This document shows, piece after piece, positions 1-7,680 of a stretch of DNA of 64,000 bases. This stretch comes from Lachnotalea sp041821265 (lineage in GTDB: Bacteria > Bacillota > Clostridia > Lachnospirales > Lachnospiraceae), in NCBI GenBank assembly GCA_041821265.1, contig JBGUEQ010000023.1:1-64000 (forward strand), read 5' to 3'. Each line of letters starts with the position of its first letter. Within the stretch, counting starts at the first letter, position 1. The notes beneath the pieces were generated by a model. The model saw nothing but the letters and a program-made list of their open reading frames with translations, was not told where the DNA came from and searched no databases. The position numbers and the translations under genes were made by a program.

Positions 1-6
1 TTCTGA

Positions 7-40
7 AAATGCAGTACTAAATTAGTATACTGCATTTTTC
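7..40 (+). terminator. Rho-independent terminator of an upstream gene
   Basis: A perfect 10-bp stem (7-16 with 28-37, arms AAATGCAGTA/TACTGCATTT) encloses an 11-nt loop and ends in a run of T. It presumably ends a gene lying left of the window and sits directly before the promoter of the TetR gene. Confidence 0.7.
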
Positions 41-69
41 TTGACATATAATCATACTAATAGTATGAT
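41..69 (+). promoter_or_regulatory. SigA-type promoter with embedded TetR operator
   Basis: TTGACA at 41-46 and TATGAT at 64-69 are separated by 17 bp, which is near-consensus. The spacer and -10 are filled by a perfect 9-1-9 palindrome, ATCATACTA-A-TAGTATGAT, at 51-69. A palindrome in this position directly before a TetR-family gene is the usual design of an autorepressed operator. That the downstream protein binds here is inferred. Confidence 0.8.
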
Positions 70-108
70 AAACATAATTACAGTATGAATGAAAGGAGAT
101 TTTAGTGA

Positions 109-741
109 TTGAGTAAAAAAGAGCAATTGATAGAGTTCAACAGAACTATTATTTTAGATGCGGCGCAAGAACTTTTTGAGGAAAAGGGGATTTTGCAAAC
201 AACAATGGATGATATTGCACAAAAAGCGGATTATAGCAAATCTACGCTTTATGTCTATTTTAAAAGTAAGGAAGAAATTTATAATCACATTGTTTATAAG
301 AGCATGATTATGCTTAGAGATAAATTGAAACAATCAATAGAGGAATCCAATGAGTATGAAATATGTTTTTTCGCAATTTGTAGTACACTTGTTGATTTTC
401 AAGAAGAATATTCGCTATACTTTGAAAGTATAACTGGAAAAATTGGTATTTCACAAGATGATTTTGAAAAGCAACCAATTCTTTTTGAGATTTATACGAT
501 GGGTGAAAAAATCAATGAGGTTATTACCAAACTTCTAGAAAATGGAGTTAAGGATGGCTGTTTTCGTAAAGATATTGTGCCAATGTCAACTACGTTTGCA
601 TTATGGGCAAGTATTAGCGGAATTATTACAATGGCTAGTCAAAAAGAATCATATTTAATAGAAAAAACAAATATGAATAAAAGAGTATTCTTGAATTATG
701 GTTTTCAAATGCTTTGGAATTCATTGCGGGGAGAGAAGTAA
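109..741 (+). CDS. TetR/AcrR family transcriptional regulator
   Basis: A 210-aa one-component repressor. The N-terminal helix-turn-helix (about residues 12-58) carries the family signature AAQELFEEKG...TTMDDIAQKADYSKSTLYVYFKSKEE, split here for length. The C-terminal ligand-binding half is divergent, so the inducer cannot be read. The start is a TTG at 109 placed after GAAAGGAGAT. The gene sits behind a promoter whose spacer is a perfect palindrome, so autoregulation is likely. Its stop is 1 nt from the start of the heme/FMN membrane protein gene, so the two are probably one transcript and the regulator may control that redox protein and the metal importer downstream. Confidence 0.9.
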   Translation: MSKKEQLIEFNRTIILDAAQELFEEKGILQTTMDDIAQKADYSKSTLYVYFKSKEEIYNHIVYKSMIMLRDKLKQSIEESNEYEICFFAICSTLVDFQEEYSLYFESITGKIGISQDDFEKQPILFEIYTMGEKINEVITKLLENGVKDGCFRKDIVPMSTTFALWASISGIITMASQKESYLIEKTNMNKRVFLNYGFQMLWNSLRGEK

Positions 742-742
742 T

Positions 743-1417
743 ATGATATTTGGAATTTTAACAACTTTGTTATTATTATTAGTTTTGTTTAAATTTGTTA
801 CGAAGCGTATGAAATGGAAAAAGGCGGATCAAATATTATTGAAAGTACATAAAATTACAGGGATTTTAATACTAGTGTGTGCACTAATGCATTTATATGT
901 TGTTTTTCCATTGTTTTCCACTCGGCCAATTATTGTTTGGGTATTAGGCAGTCTATCGGTGTTTTGCATGATAGTTGTTGCGGCTAGTTATGGAATTAGG
1001 AAAAAGCTAGGTGCTAAATGGATTTTGATTCATAGAATAGGAACGCTTGTTATTATTCTATTAGTAATATGTCATATAGGAGCGGTTGTAAATAGCTTGT
1101 CAGTGTATCAAAAGGCTGTTGAAAACATAGAATTTAATAATATTGAACTTAGTAGCATAAGCGATGGAGTGTATGAAGGTGAATATGATGTTGGCTATAT
1201 TTATGCAAGAGTAGAAGTGACCGTTCATTTGGGGACTATTACAGACATTAAAATTCTTGAGCATAGAAATGAACATGGGACACCAGCTGAAGCATTAATA
1301 GGAACTATAATAGAAGAACAAAAGATTGACGTAGATGCGATTAGCGGAGCAACGAACTCTAGCAAAGTAATAAAAAAAGCAGTTGAAAATGCATTGTTAG
1401 GAGAAAAAACAAACTAA
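743..1417 (+). CDS. Membrane heme/FMN-binding redox protein
   Basis: 224 aa. The start is ATG 743 after GGGGAGAGAAG rather than an in-frame upstream codon inside the TetR gene. Residues 1-118 form about four membrane helices. Two of them carry histidine pairs 14 residues apart (H36/H50 and H97/H111), the spacing seen in bis-His heme b helices of ferric-reductase-like membrane proteins. Residues about 140-220 are an FMN_bind domain with the flavinylation motif DAISGATNS, where T204 is the expected site for ApbE-type covalent FMN attachment. It is probably a transmembrane electron carrier at the outer face. Placement before a metal ABC importer suggests metal reduction or redox-linked uptake, which is inference. 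No ApbE gene is in the window. Confidence 0.75.
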   Translation: MIFGILTTLLLLLVLFKFVTKRMKWKKADQILLKVHKITGILILVCALMHLYVVFPLFSTRPIIVWVLGSLSVFCMIVVAASYGIRKKLGAKWILIHRIGTLVIILLVICHIGAVVNSLSVYQKAVENIEFNNIELSSISDGVYEGEYDVGYIYARVEVTVHLGTITDIKILEHRNEHGTPAEALIGTIIEEQKIDVDAISGATNSSKVIKKAVENALLGEKTN

Positions 1418-1491
1418 AAATAATAATTTTTTGTTTTTTAAAATTTATAACCACCGCAAATGTTAGATTTATGATAGAATATTAAAATTAA

Positions 1492-1518
1492 GTAACTATT
1501 AGGTACGTTCATAGTAAT
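1492..1518. repeat. Solo 27-bp end-like relic of MITE family A
   Basis: This 27-bp stretch starts GTAACTATT, contains TTCATAGT and matches the left end of the family A element (compare 23706-23732) at about 22 of 27 positions. No body or right end follows. It lies about 30 bp before the next gene, so it may act as a promoter-proximal site or be a decayed insertion. Confidence 0.4.
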
Positions 1519-1552
1519 TAGAGATTCTAAAATAATGGAAAGAGGAAAAGCA

Positions 1553-1858
1553 ATGAATCGTAAAATAATGAGAAAAAAATATTTGGCTGTTTTTATGTGT
1601 ATGTGTGTTGTTGCGTTAATTTCTCTTTCTTATTTATTTATTGTAACGCATGCAGAACATAATTGTACAGGTAAAGATTGCCCTATTTGTGCACAGATTC
1701 AAGTAGCACAACATTTCATTGAACAAATTAAAACAGCGATTATAACAGTTGCTGTTTTCATATCAGCGATAATCCTTTCATACTACAATAAAAAGGTAGT
1801 ATGTATCTTTGAAGAAAGCAATACCCTAATAAAACAAAAAGTAAGATTGAATAATTGA
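1553..1858 (+). CDS. Small membrane protein with Cys/His cluster
   Basis: 101 aa from ATG 1553 (RBS GGAAAGAGGAAAA); an in-frame ATG at 1535 has a poorer RBS. A membrane helix (about 12-33) is followed by an exposed loop, HAEHNCTGKDCPICAQIQ, then a second helix (about 58-78) and a basic tail. The H..H.C....C..C cluster looks like a metal-binding site facing outward. I recognise no named family. It precedes a Znu-like importer, so a role in metal delivery or sensing is plausible but inferred. Confidence 0.6.
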   Translation: MNRKIMRKKYLAVFMCMCVVALISLSYLFIVTHAEHNCTGKDCPICAQIQVAQHFIEQIKTAIITVAVFISAIILSYYNKKVVCIFEESNTLIKQKVRLNN

Positions 1859-1963
1859 AATTCTTGTCTAAATAGTGAACCTTAAAAATATTTGTGTAGT
1901 ACGAAATTAAATGCATTGCTATGCTTTTTTCGTGCGCACTTTTTAGATTATTGGAGGATTTTA

Positions 1964-3007
1964 ATGAAAAATAAAATAATACCACTCATATGCGTTACAA
2001 CTTTAATTGTAACCTTAGTAGGGTGCGGTCAAAATAGTATCAATACTCAAATGCATTCAACAACAGAAAGTAGCGTAGCTGAATCTGTTGCTGAAACAGA
2101 GGTGACATCTGATCAAGATAAATTAAAGGTAGTGACAACGTTATATCCCTATTATGATTTCGTAAGACAAATAGCTGGAGATAAGGTAAATATCACAATG
2201 CTTGTGCCAGCAGGGATGGATACTCATTCCTTTGAACCAACACCAGCAGATATGATTGTAGTTCAAAATGCAGAAGTTTTTATTTACAATGGAGGTGATA
2301 TGGAAAGTTGGGTACCACAAGTTCTTGATGCAGTAGAAAATACAAATCAAATTTCGGACTGTATGATGGACCATGTTGAAACCTTTGTAGAAGAAGAATG
2401 TGAAGGAATGGAACCTGAGGAAGATGAAACAGAAGCGACAGATGTAGATGATACGGATCAAACGACAGGAGAAGATGTGGAGTATGATGAACATATCTGG
2501 ACTTCGCCAGTAAATGCTCAAAAAATAGTAACTGAAATATGTAATGTATTAAAAGAGGCTGATCAAGAGGATGCAGATTATTTTCAGTCCAATGCTGACA
2601 ACTATATCAAACAGTTACAAGACTTAGACTCACAGTTTAAAGATGTTGTAGACAATTCAAAACGTAAAATCATTATTTTTGGGGATAAATTTCCTTTACG
2701 TTATTTTGTAGAGGAATATGGATTGGAGTATAGAGCGGCTTTTAATGGGTGTAGTACAGAAACAGAACCAAGTGTCAGTATGGTTGCCTATTTAATTGAT
2801 AAAGTCAAGGAAGAAAACGTGCCAGTTATTTATCATATTGAATTAAGTAGTGGTAAAATTGCAGATACAATTAGTGAAGCCACGGGTGCAAAAGTGCTTT
2901 TATTTCATACGTGTCATAATGTATCACAAGAAGATTTTGACAATGGAGTAACTTATCTTGAGCTCATGCAAAAAAATGTAGAAGCTTTAAGAGAAGGTCT
3001 TAATTAA
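1964..3007 (+). CDS. Metal ABC transporter substrate-binding lipoprotein (ZnuA/AdcA-like)
   Basis: 347 aa from ATG 1964 (RBS TTGGAGGA). The signal peptide ends in lipobox LVGC (C21). Cluster A-I metal-binding motifs are visible: GMDTHSFEPTPADM gives the first His and DEHIWTSPVNA the second. The usual His-rich loop is replaced by a long Glu/Asp-rich insert (about residues 125-160). The third ligand region reads FGDKFPLRYF, where family members usually have a His, so Asp may substitute. The protein delivers Zn or Mn to the permease encoded just downstream. The exact metal cannot be decided from sequence. Confidence 0.85.
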   Translation: MKNKIIPLICVTTLIVTLVGCGQNSINTQMHSTTESSVAESVAETEVTSDQDKLKVVTTLYPYYDFVRQIAGDKVNITMLVPAGMDTHSFEPTPADMIVVQNAEVFIYNGGDMESWVPQVLDAVENTNQISDCMMDHVETFVEEECEGMEPEEDETEATDVDDTDQTTGEDVEYDEHIWTSPVNAQKIVTEICNVLKEADQEDADYFQSNADNYIKQLQDLDSQFKDVVDNSKRKIIIFGDKFPLRYFVEEYGLEYRAAFNGCSTETEPSVSMVAYLIDKVKEENVPVIYHIELSSGKIADTISEATGAKVLLFHTCHNVSQEDFDNGVTYLELMQKNVEALREGLN

Positions 3008-3020
3008 CAACATATAAGTT

Positions 3021-3064
3021 AGATGAAAGCAGTATTATGCAGTTTGCAGATAGTGTTTTCATCT
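3021..3064 (+). other. Stem-loop between metal-binding protein and ATPase genes
   Basis: AGATGAAA at 3021-3028 pairs with TTTCATCT at 3057-3064 around a 28-nt loop, with no T-run after it. A stem in this position often lowers expression of the transporter genes relative to the binding protein or protects its mRNA. Function is inferred. Confidence 0.35.
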
Positions 3065-3094
3065 TCATGAGAAAAGTTAGGTGGTATTGATTAG

Positions 3095-3907
3095 ATGATT
3101 TTAAATTTAAGTAAAAGTAGGAATACATCAAATAGCTGTAATACATCAAACGATAGTAGCGCGTTAAACAAAGGCATCATATCAAACGATATGGAAAATG
3201 AAAAAATATTACTTTATTGTAAGGGCACTTGTATCGGATACGAGAATAAAATAGTAGTAAAAAATTTAAACTTATCAGTAGTAGAAGGCGATTATGTTTG
3301 CATTATAGGCGAAAATGGTTCTGGTAAAAGTACATTGATTAAAACAGTTTTGGGTTTGCAATCTATCATAAGTGGCGTAATTGAAATGGATGATGAAATC
3401 AAAAATGCAAGTATAGGCTATTTGCCACAACAAACACAGACACAAAGGGATTTTCCCGCAAGTGTATACGAAGTAGTTTTATCAGGATTTTTAAATGTGT
3501 GCAAGAATAGGCCGTTCTATTATACATCAGAAAAGAAAAAAACTCTTGAAAATATGGAACTTGTTAATATTGTAAACCTTAAGAATAAAAGTTATAGGGA
3601 ATTATCGGGTGGGCAGCAACAAAGAGTTCTTCTGGCAAGAGCGCTTTGTGCAGCAAGAAAATTGTTAGTTCTTGATGAACCAGTAACCGGGCTTGACCCT
3701 GATGCAACCATGGAGCTTTATGAAAACCTAAGAGTTTTAAATAAAGAGAAAAATATGACAATTATTATGGTTTCACATGATATTCATAATGTACTTAACC
3801 AAGCAAATAAATTGCTTCACATAGAACAAGAAACATGGTTTTATGGAACAACAAAAGAATTTTTGGACACTTCCTACGGACGAAAATATTCTGGAGGTGA
3901 CCAATAA
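3095..3907 (+). CDS. Metal ABC transporter ATP-binding protein (ZnuC-like)
   Basis: 270 aa. Walker A GENGSGKST lies near residue 72, followed by Q-loop LPQQTQ, signature LSGGQQQR, Walker B LLVLDEP and the switch His in VSHD. It energises import with the permease encoded next. The start at 3095 (RBS AGGTGG) gives an unusual 35-40-residue Ser/Asn-rich N-terminal tail before the ATPase fold. An in-frame ATG at 3191 would remove most of it but has a weaker RBS. Its stop overlaps the permease start by 1 nt. Confidence 0.9.
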   Translation: MILNLSKSRNTSNSCNTSNDSSALNKGIISNDMENEKILLYCKGTCIGYENKIVVKNLNLSVVEGDYVCIIGENGSGKSTLIKTVLGLQSIISGVIEMDDEIKNASIGYLPQQTQTQRDFPASVYEVVLSGFLNVCKNRPFYYTSEKKKTLENMELVNIVNLKNKSYRELSGGQQQRVLLARALCAARKLLVLDEPVTGLDPDATMELYENLRVLNKEKNMTIIMVSHDIHNVLNQANKLLHIEQETWFYGTTKEFLDTSYGRKYSGGDQ

Positions 3908-4728
3908 TGCAGATTATATATGAAATGTTTTCTTACCCTTTTATTTTGAGAGCATTTGAAGTTGGTGTTATGGTATCGTTGTGTTCAGCATTGTTAGGAG
4001 TGAGCCTTGTATTGAAACGATATTCTATGATAGGGGATGGACTTTCCCATGTTTCATATGGCGCGTTATCTATTGCTATGGCATTAGGTCTGGCACCGCT
4101 TAAAGTTTCCATTCCAGTGGTGATGGTCGCCGCATTTTTCTTGCTTCGCATTACTGAAAATGGGAAAATGAAAAGTGATGCAGCAATTGCAGTGTTATCA
4201 GCTTCCTCATTAGCAATTGGTGTGTTAGTAACAGCACTTACCACTGGAATGAATACGGATGTTTGTAGTTACATGTTTGGAAGTATATTGGCGATGAGCG
4301 AAAGTGATGTTCATTTAAGCGTGGGGTTGTCCATTCTTGTTCTGGGTATGTTTGTATTTTGTTATCACAAAATATTTGCTGTAACATTTGATGAAAATTT
4401 TGCAAAAGCAACAGGAGTAAAAGTTTCTTTTTACAATTCATTGATAGCGGTTTTGACAGCGATTACCATTGTATTAGGTATGCGTATGATGGGAGCTATG
4501 CTTATTTCAAGTCTCATTATTTTCCCTGCGCTTACTTCTATGCGCATAGTAAAAAATTTCTTCGGGGTAGTTTTTTGCTCGGGAATACTTTCGGTCGTGT
4601 GTTTTTGTGTTGGAATAATTGGCTCATACAAGTTTTCTACACCCGCGGGTGCTAGTGTTGTGATTGCTAATTTAATTGCATTTTTAATATTTAGTTTATT
4701 TGCAAAATTTAAACTTGGTAACGATTAA
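3907..4728 (+). CDS. Metal ABC transporter permease (ZnuB/ABC-3 family)
   Basis: 273 aa with about eight hydrophobic segments. The ABC-3 motif region SMIGDGLSHVSYGALSIA and the conserved stretch GMRMMGAMLISSLIIFPAL near residue 195 identify a Zn/Mn/Fe-type importer permease. It is translationally coupled to the ATPase gene (TAATG overlap). With the binding lipoprotein it completes the importer. Confidence 0.9.
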   Translation: MQIIYEMFSYPFILRAFEVGVMVSLCSALLGVSLVLKRYSMIGDGLSHVSYGALSIAMALGLAPLKVSIPVVMVAAFFLLRITENGKMKSDAAIAVLSASSLAIGVLVTALTTGMNTDVCSYMFGSILAMSESDVHLSVGLSILVLGMFVFCYHKIFAVTFDENFAKATGVKVSFYNSLIAVLTAITIVLGMRMMGAMLISSLIIFPALTSMRIVKNFFGVVFCSGILSVVCFCVGIIGSYKFSTPAGASVVIANLIAFLIFSLFAKFKLGND

Positions 4729-4835
4729 GTACTTTTATAGTTATCATTACAAACGATAGACAAAAAGTAGGAACATTGCGTATCAATGTTTGATATCAAT
4801 ATAGGTGCGTGGCCCATCCACGATTGGAGGTAAAA

Positions 4836-5549
4836 GTGAAACAATATTTATTAACTTTAATTATAACAGTAGTAGTATGTTTAATGAGTGCCTGTAGCAG
4901 ACAGGAAAGTGCAACAAATAATGATAAGATAACACAGGCTAAAAGTCAGAGCAGTGAGGATTCAACGGTATCAAGTAATAACGAAGGCGAAAATATGGCA
5001 GATATTCTTCAGTCCTTTGATCCAACAGAAGAACAAAATACAAGTTCACAAGATGCAAGCTCGCAAGATGTAGGTTCCCAAGACCTTTCACAAACAGCTA
5101 CAACAGATACAGCGAATTCGGGTGTAGTTTCAAATAGTACACTTGAGTATAACTGTGATATTGAGGCAGACCGTCAAACGCTTGATCCAGATAATATTGA
5201 TATTGTTGTGGGAGATAATTATTATTCGACGCAGATTAATGATTGGTATATAAATTTCGACGAATACGAAGGAAAAACAGTGGAGATAGAGGGGTATTAT
5301 ATTGCCGATTATTTACCATATTTATTTGTTGGAAGATTTGGTCCGACTTGTCCTTATTGTCAAGGTGCATACGTGTGTTTCGAATTTTATACGAAGCAGG
5401 ATTTGTCAGAACTTGTTTCTGGAAAAGATTGGATTAAGGTGAAAGGAATTTTGAGACAAGATGAAGATGAGAGTGGACAATTTTATTACATTGAAGTGAT
5501 GTATATTGACAAGATGGATGAGGTTGGGCAAGATACAATTACAAATTAA
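4836..5549 (+). CDS. Lipoprotein with TIGR03943-like C-terminal domain
   Basis: 237 aa from GTG 4836 (RBS TTGGAGG); the longer in-frame ATG at 4809 would spoil the signal peptide. Lipobox is LMSAC (C20). A Ser/Asp/Gln-rich linker (about 22-110) leads to a compact domain with EGKTVEIEGYY, then RFGPTCPYCQGAYVCFEF, then WIKVKGIL. This order resembles the C-terminal domain of the YcgQ/TIGR03943 family, where a Cys pair occupies the same place. It follows the metal importer by about 110 bp, so metal handling at the outer face is plausible. The family link is my reading and not verified. Confidence 0.6.
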   Translation: MKQYLLTLIITVVVCLMSACSRQESATNNDKITQAKSQSSEDSTVSSNNEGENMADILQSFDPTEEQNTSSQDASSQDVGSQDLSQTATTDTANSGVVSNSTLEYNCDIEADRQTLDPDNIDIVVGDNYYSTQINDWYINFDEYEGKTVEIEGYYIADYLPYLFVGRFGPTCPYCQGAYVCFEFYTKQDLSELVSGKDWIKVKGILRQDEDESGQFYYIEVMYIDKMDEVGQDTITN

Positions 5550-5597
5550 CGAAATATAAGATGATAATAGAAATGAAACGCTTTATTTGATGATTTC

Positions 5598-5652
5598 ATT
5601 AGCTTTATATGATAGTAAAGTTCGTTGATCGAATCTATCATATAAAGCTAAT
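5598..5652. other. Long perfect inverted repeat between convergent genes
   Basis: An 18-bp perfect stem (5598-5615 with 5635-5652) around a 19-nt loop lies between the convergent lipoprotein and Cof phosphatase genes. There is no clear T-run on either strand. It probably acts as a bidirectional 3'-end or mRNA-stabilising structure. Confidence 0.5.
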
Positions 5653-5658
5653 TTGTAC

Positions 5659-6474
5659 TTACAGCAAGAATTTTTCAATTATCTCAGCGATTCCATCATT
5701 GTTATTATTGCGCTGAGTAACATAATCTCCGTATTTTTTGATTTCATTAGAAGCATTCGCCATAACAGCTCCAACTCCGGCTGCTTGAAGCATTGAAATA
5801 TCATTTTCTTCATCACCTGCTGCAATGGAATTTTCAATTGGAATATCAAGGTAATTACACAGAAATTTTACAGCATGGCCCTTCGTTGCATCTAATGGAC
5901 CAAATTCTAGAATGTTTGAACTTGAGAAATAACAATTGATTTTTCCAGAGCACCAAGTCGCCATTTCTGCTTGAATCTTAGACAATCGATCTCTACCAGC
6001 TAAATCCAGCATAACAGTTTTAACAGGTTCTTCAGCTAGATAGGTAGTTATATTTTCTACTATTTCATATGGTACTTTAATTCGACTGCAATATGTTTCA
6101 AGTTCCTTTGTTTTCTTCTCGGAAATGACATAATTATTCGAGTAAGTATGGCAGTGTATGTTGCTTTTTTGAGCTTGGTCTAAAATGTATCGCACATAAT
6201 CTAGCGCAAGCGTAGTTTTGAAGATAGCTTCATTGTTGTAACAATCGTAGATGAGGCCACCATTATAGGTAATAGCATAACAACCTTTGCTTGTAAGACC
6301 TAAATCCTCAACTAAATGTAATACACTTGGTAGTGGACGTCCTGTTGCTATTACGATTTTATGATTTTGTTTTAAAGCTTTTTCTATTGTCTGTCTATTT
6401 TTACATGATATATTTCTCTCTTTATTCAATAAAGTGCCATCTAAATCTGTAAAAAGTATTTTAGTTGAGCTCAT
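5659..6474 (-). CDS. Cof-type HAD phosphatase
   Basis: 271 aa. The nucleophile motif FTDLDGTLL (Asp near residue 10), motif II IATGRP, and motif IV AAGDEENDISML with a conserved Lys between them define a cap-IIB HAD hydrolase of the Cof/YidA kind. These act on small sugar or coenzyme phosphates; the substrate is not predictable. The RBS on the minus strand is AAGGAGA. It is a single gene facing the metal operon, with a promoter region shared with the 6475-6978 gap. Confidence 0.88.
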   Translation of the reverse strand: MSSTKILFTDLDGTLLNKERNISCKNRQTIEKALKQNHKIVIATGRPLPSVLHLVEDLGLTSKGCYAITYNGGLIYDCYNNEAIFKTTLALDYVRYILDQAQKSNIHCHTYSNNYVISEKKTKELETYCSRIKVPYEIVENITTYLAEEPVKTVMLDLAGRDRLSKIQAEMATWCSGKINCYFSSSNILEFGPLDATKGHAVKFLCNYLDIPIENSIAAGDEENDISMLQAAGVGAVMANASNEIKKYGDYVTQRNNNNDGIAEIIEKFLL

Positions 6475-6796
6475 GCCTATTCTCCTTGCTTGGGGTTTTT
6501 ACTTAATGGTATTTGCTAGCAGTGATATTTTTTTCTTCAGACGTATAATATGTATCCTATAATGAAATGTAACGATTCAGTATGTTATAAGTTACAATGA
6601 AATTATTCTACTTATCTTACCTTATCAAAATATGAAAGATTTGTATATCATTTTCTAATTATTTCATATATATTATTGATATTGTAAAGGAATTTTAAGG
6701 ACTTATCGTTTTAATTATGATAAGATAATTTATAACCATGTTATTGAACGGTTACCGAATTATCACATATGTCTAAAGTGTTATTTAAATAATATA
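6475..6796. other. AT-rich gene-free region with a solo repeat end
   Basis: No ORF is supported. It must contain the promoter of the minus-strand Cof gene. At 6569-6595 lies a 27-bp relic starting GTAACGATTCAG and ending AAGTTAC, similar at about 21 of 27 positions to the left end of MITE family A. Nothing else is recognisable. Confidence 0.5.
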
Positions 6797-6927
6797 GTAA
6801 CGATTCAGTACCTTCATAGTTACAGCTACGCGATGCACACAAAATGCTAACAATTGCATTTTTGCGCTACACAACTTGTGATTTTGCTTAGCAAAACACC
6901 TCGTGTTTATGGGTACTGAATAGTTGC
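6797..6927 (+). mobile_element. MITE family A, copy 1
   Basis: 131-bp non-coding element. Its ends GTAACGATTCAGTACC (6797-6812) and GGTACTGAATAGTTGC (6912-6927) are inverted copies with 14/16 identity. Flanks ATAATATA and ATAATGCA agree at 6 of 8 positions, which fits a decayed 8-bp target duplication. The interior shares the CGATGCACACAAAATGC and TTTTGCTTAGCAAAACACC segments with other copies. It lies upstream of the two-component system. Confidence 0.8.
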
Positions 6928-6978
6928 ATAATGCATTACCATAACTAGCTTCTTTGAAAGGAACAGGTAGGAAATTTC

Positions 6979-7680
6979 ATGCAAAACACAAATATTTTAG
7001 TAGTAGATGATGAAAGAGAAATAGCAGATTTAGTTGAGATATATTTAGTGAGTGACGGATATATAGTACACAAAGCTTATAACGCAGAAGAAGGGTTTCG
7101 GATTCTGAAAGAACAAAAGATTGAACTTGTATTACTTGACATTATGATGCCTGGAATGGATGGGTTGGAAATGTGTCGTAAAATAAGGGAGAATAATAAT
7201 ATTCCAATCATAATGTTAAGTGCAAAATCAACTGATTTGGATAAAATATTGGGCTTAAGTACCGGCGCGGATGATTATGTAATTAAACCATTTAATCCAT
7301 TAGAATTAACAGCTAGAGTAAAATCACAATTAAGACGTTACACGCAACTTAATCCGGGCAAGATGGTTGAAAGCACAGATAGTGAAATTCAAATACACGG
7401 ATTAATCATAAATAGAGAAAACCATATGGTCACTGTATTTGGAGAAGAGGTTAAATTAACCCCAATCGAATTTGATATTTTATATTTGTTAGCATCGAAT
7501 CCGGGTCGCGTTTTTAGTACAGATGAGATTTTTGAACGTGTGTGGAATGAAAAGGTATACGAAGCAAATAATACTGTAATGGTGCATATTCGAAGACTAA
7601 GGGGTAAGATTTTTGAAGACGCTAGAAGTAAGAAGATTATCACTACAGTCTGGGGGGTAGGCTACAAAATTGAAAAGTAA
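6979..7680 (+). CDS. OmpR-family response regulator
   Basis: 233 aa. The receiver domain (about 1-120) has the acidic pair DDE near residue 11, phospho-acceptor Asp in LVLLDIMMPGMDG and conserved Lys in VIKPFNP. The C-terminal winged helix (about 135-230) has LTPIEFDILYLLASNPGRVFS split by its turn and ends GVGYKIEK. It overlaps the kinase gene by 11 nt, so the pair is co-translated. It probably controls the membrane protein/ABC exporter genes that follow. Confidence 0.93.
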   Translation: MQNTNILVVDDEREIADLVEIYLVSDGYIVHKAYNAEEGFRILKEQKIELVLLDIMMPGMDGLEMCRKIRENNNIPIIMLSAKSTDLDKILGLSTGADDYVIKPFNPLELTARVKSQLRRYTQLNPGKMVESTDSEIQIHGLIINRENHMVTVFGEEVKLTPIEFDILYLLASNPGRVFSTDEIFERVWNEKVYEANNTVMVHIRRLRGKIFEDARSKKIITTVWGVGYKIEK

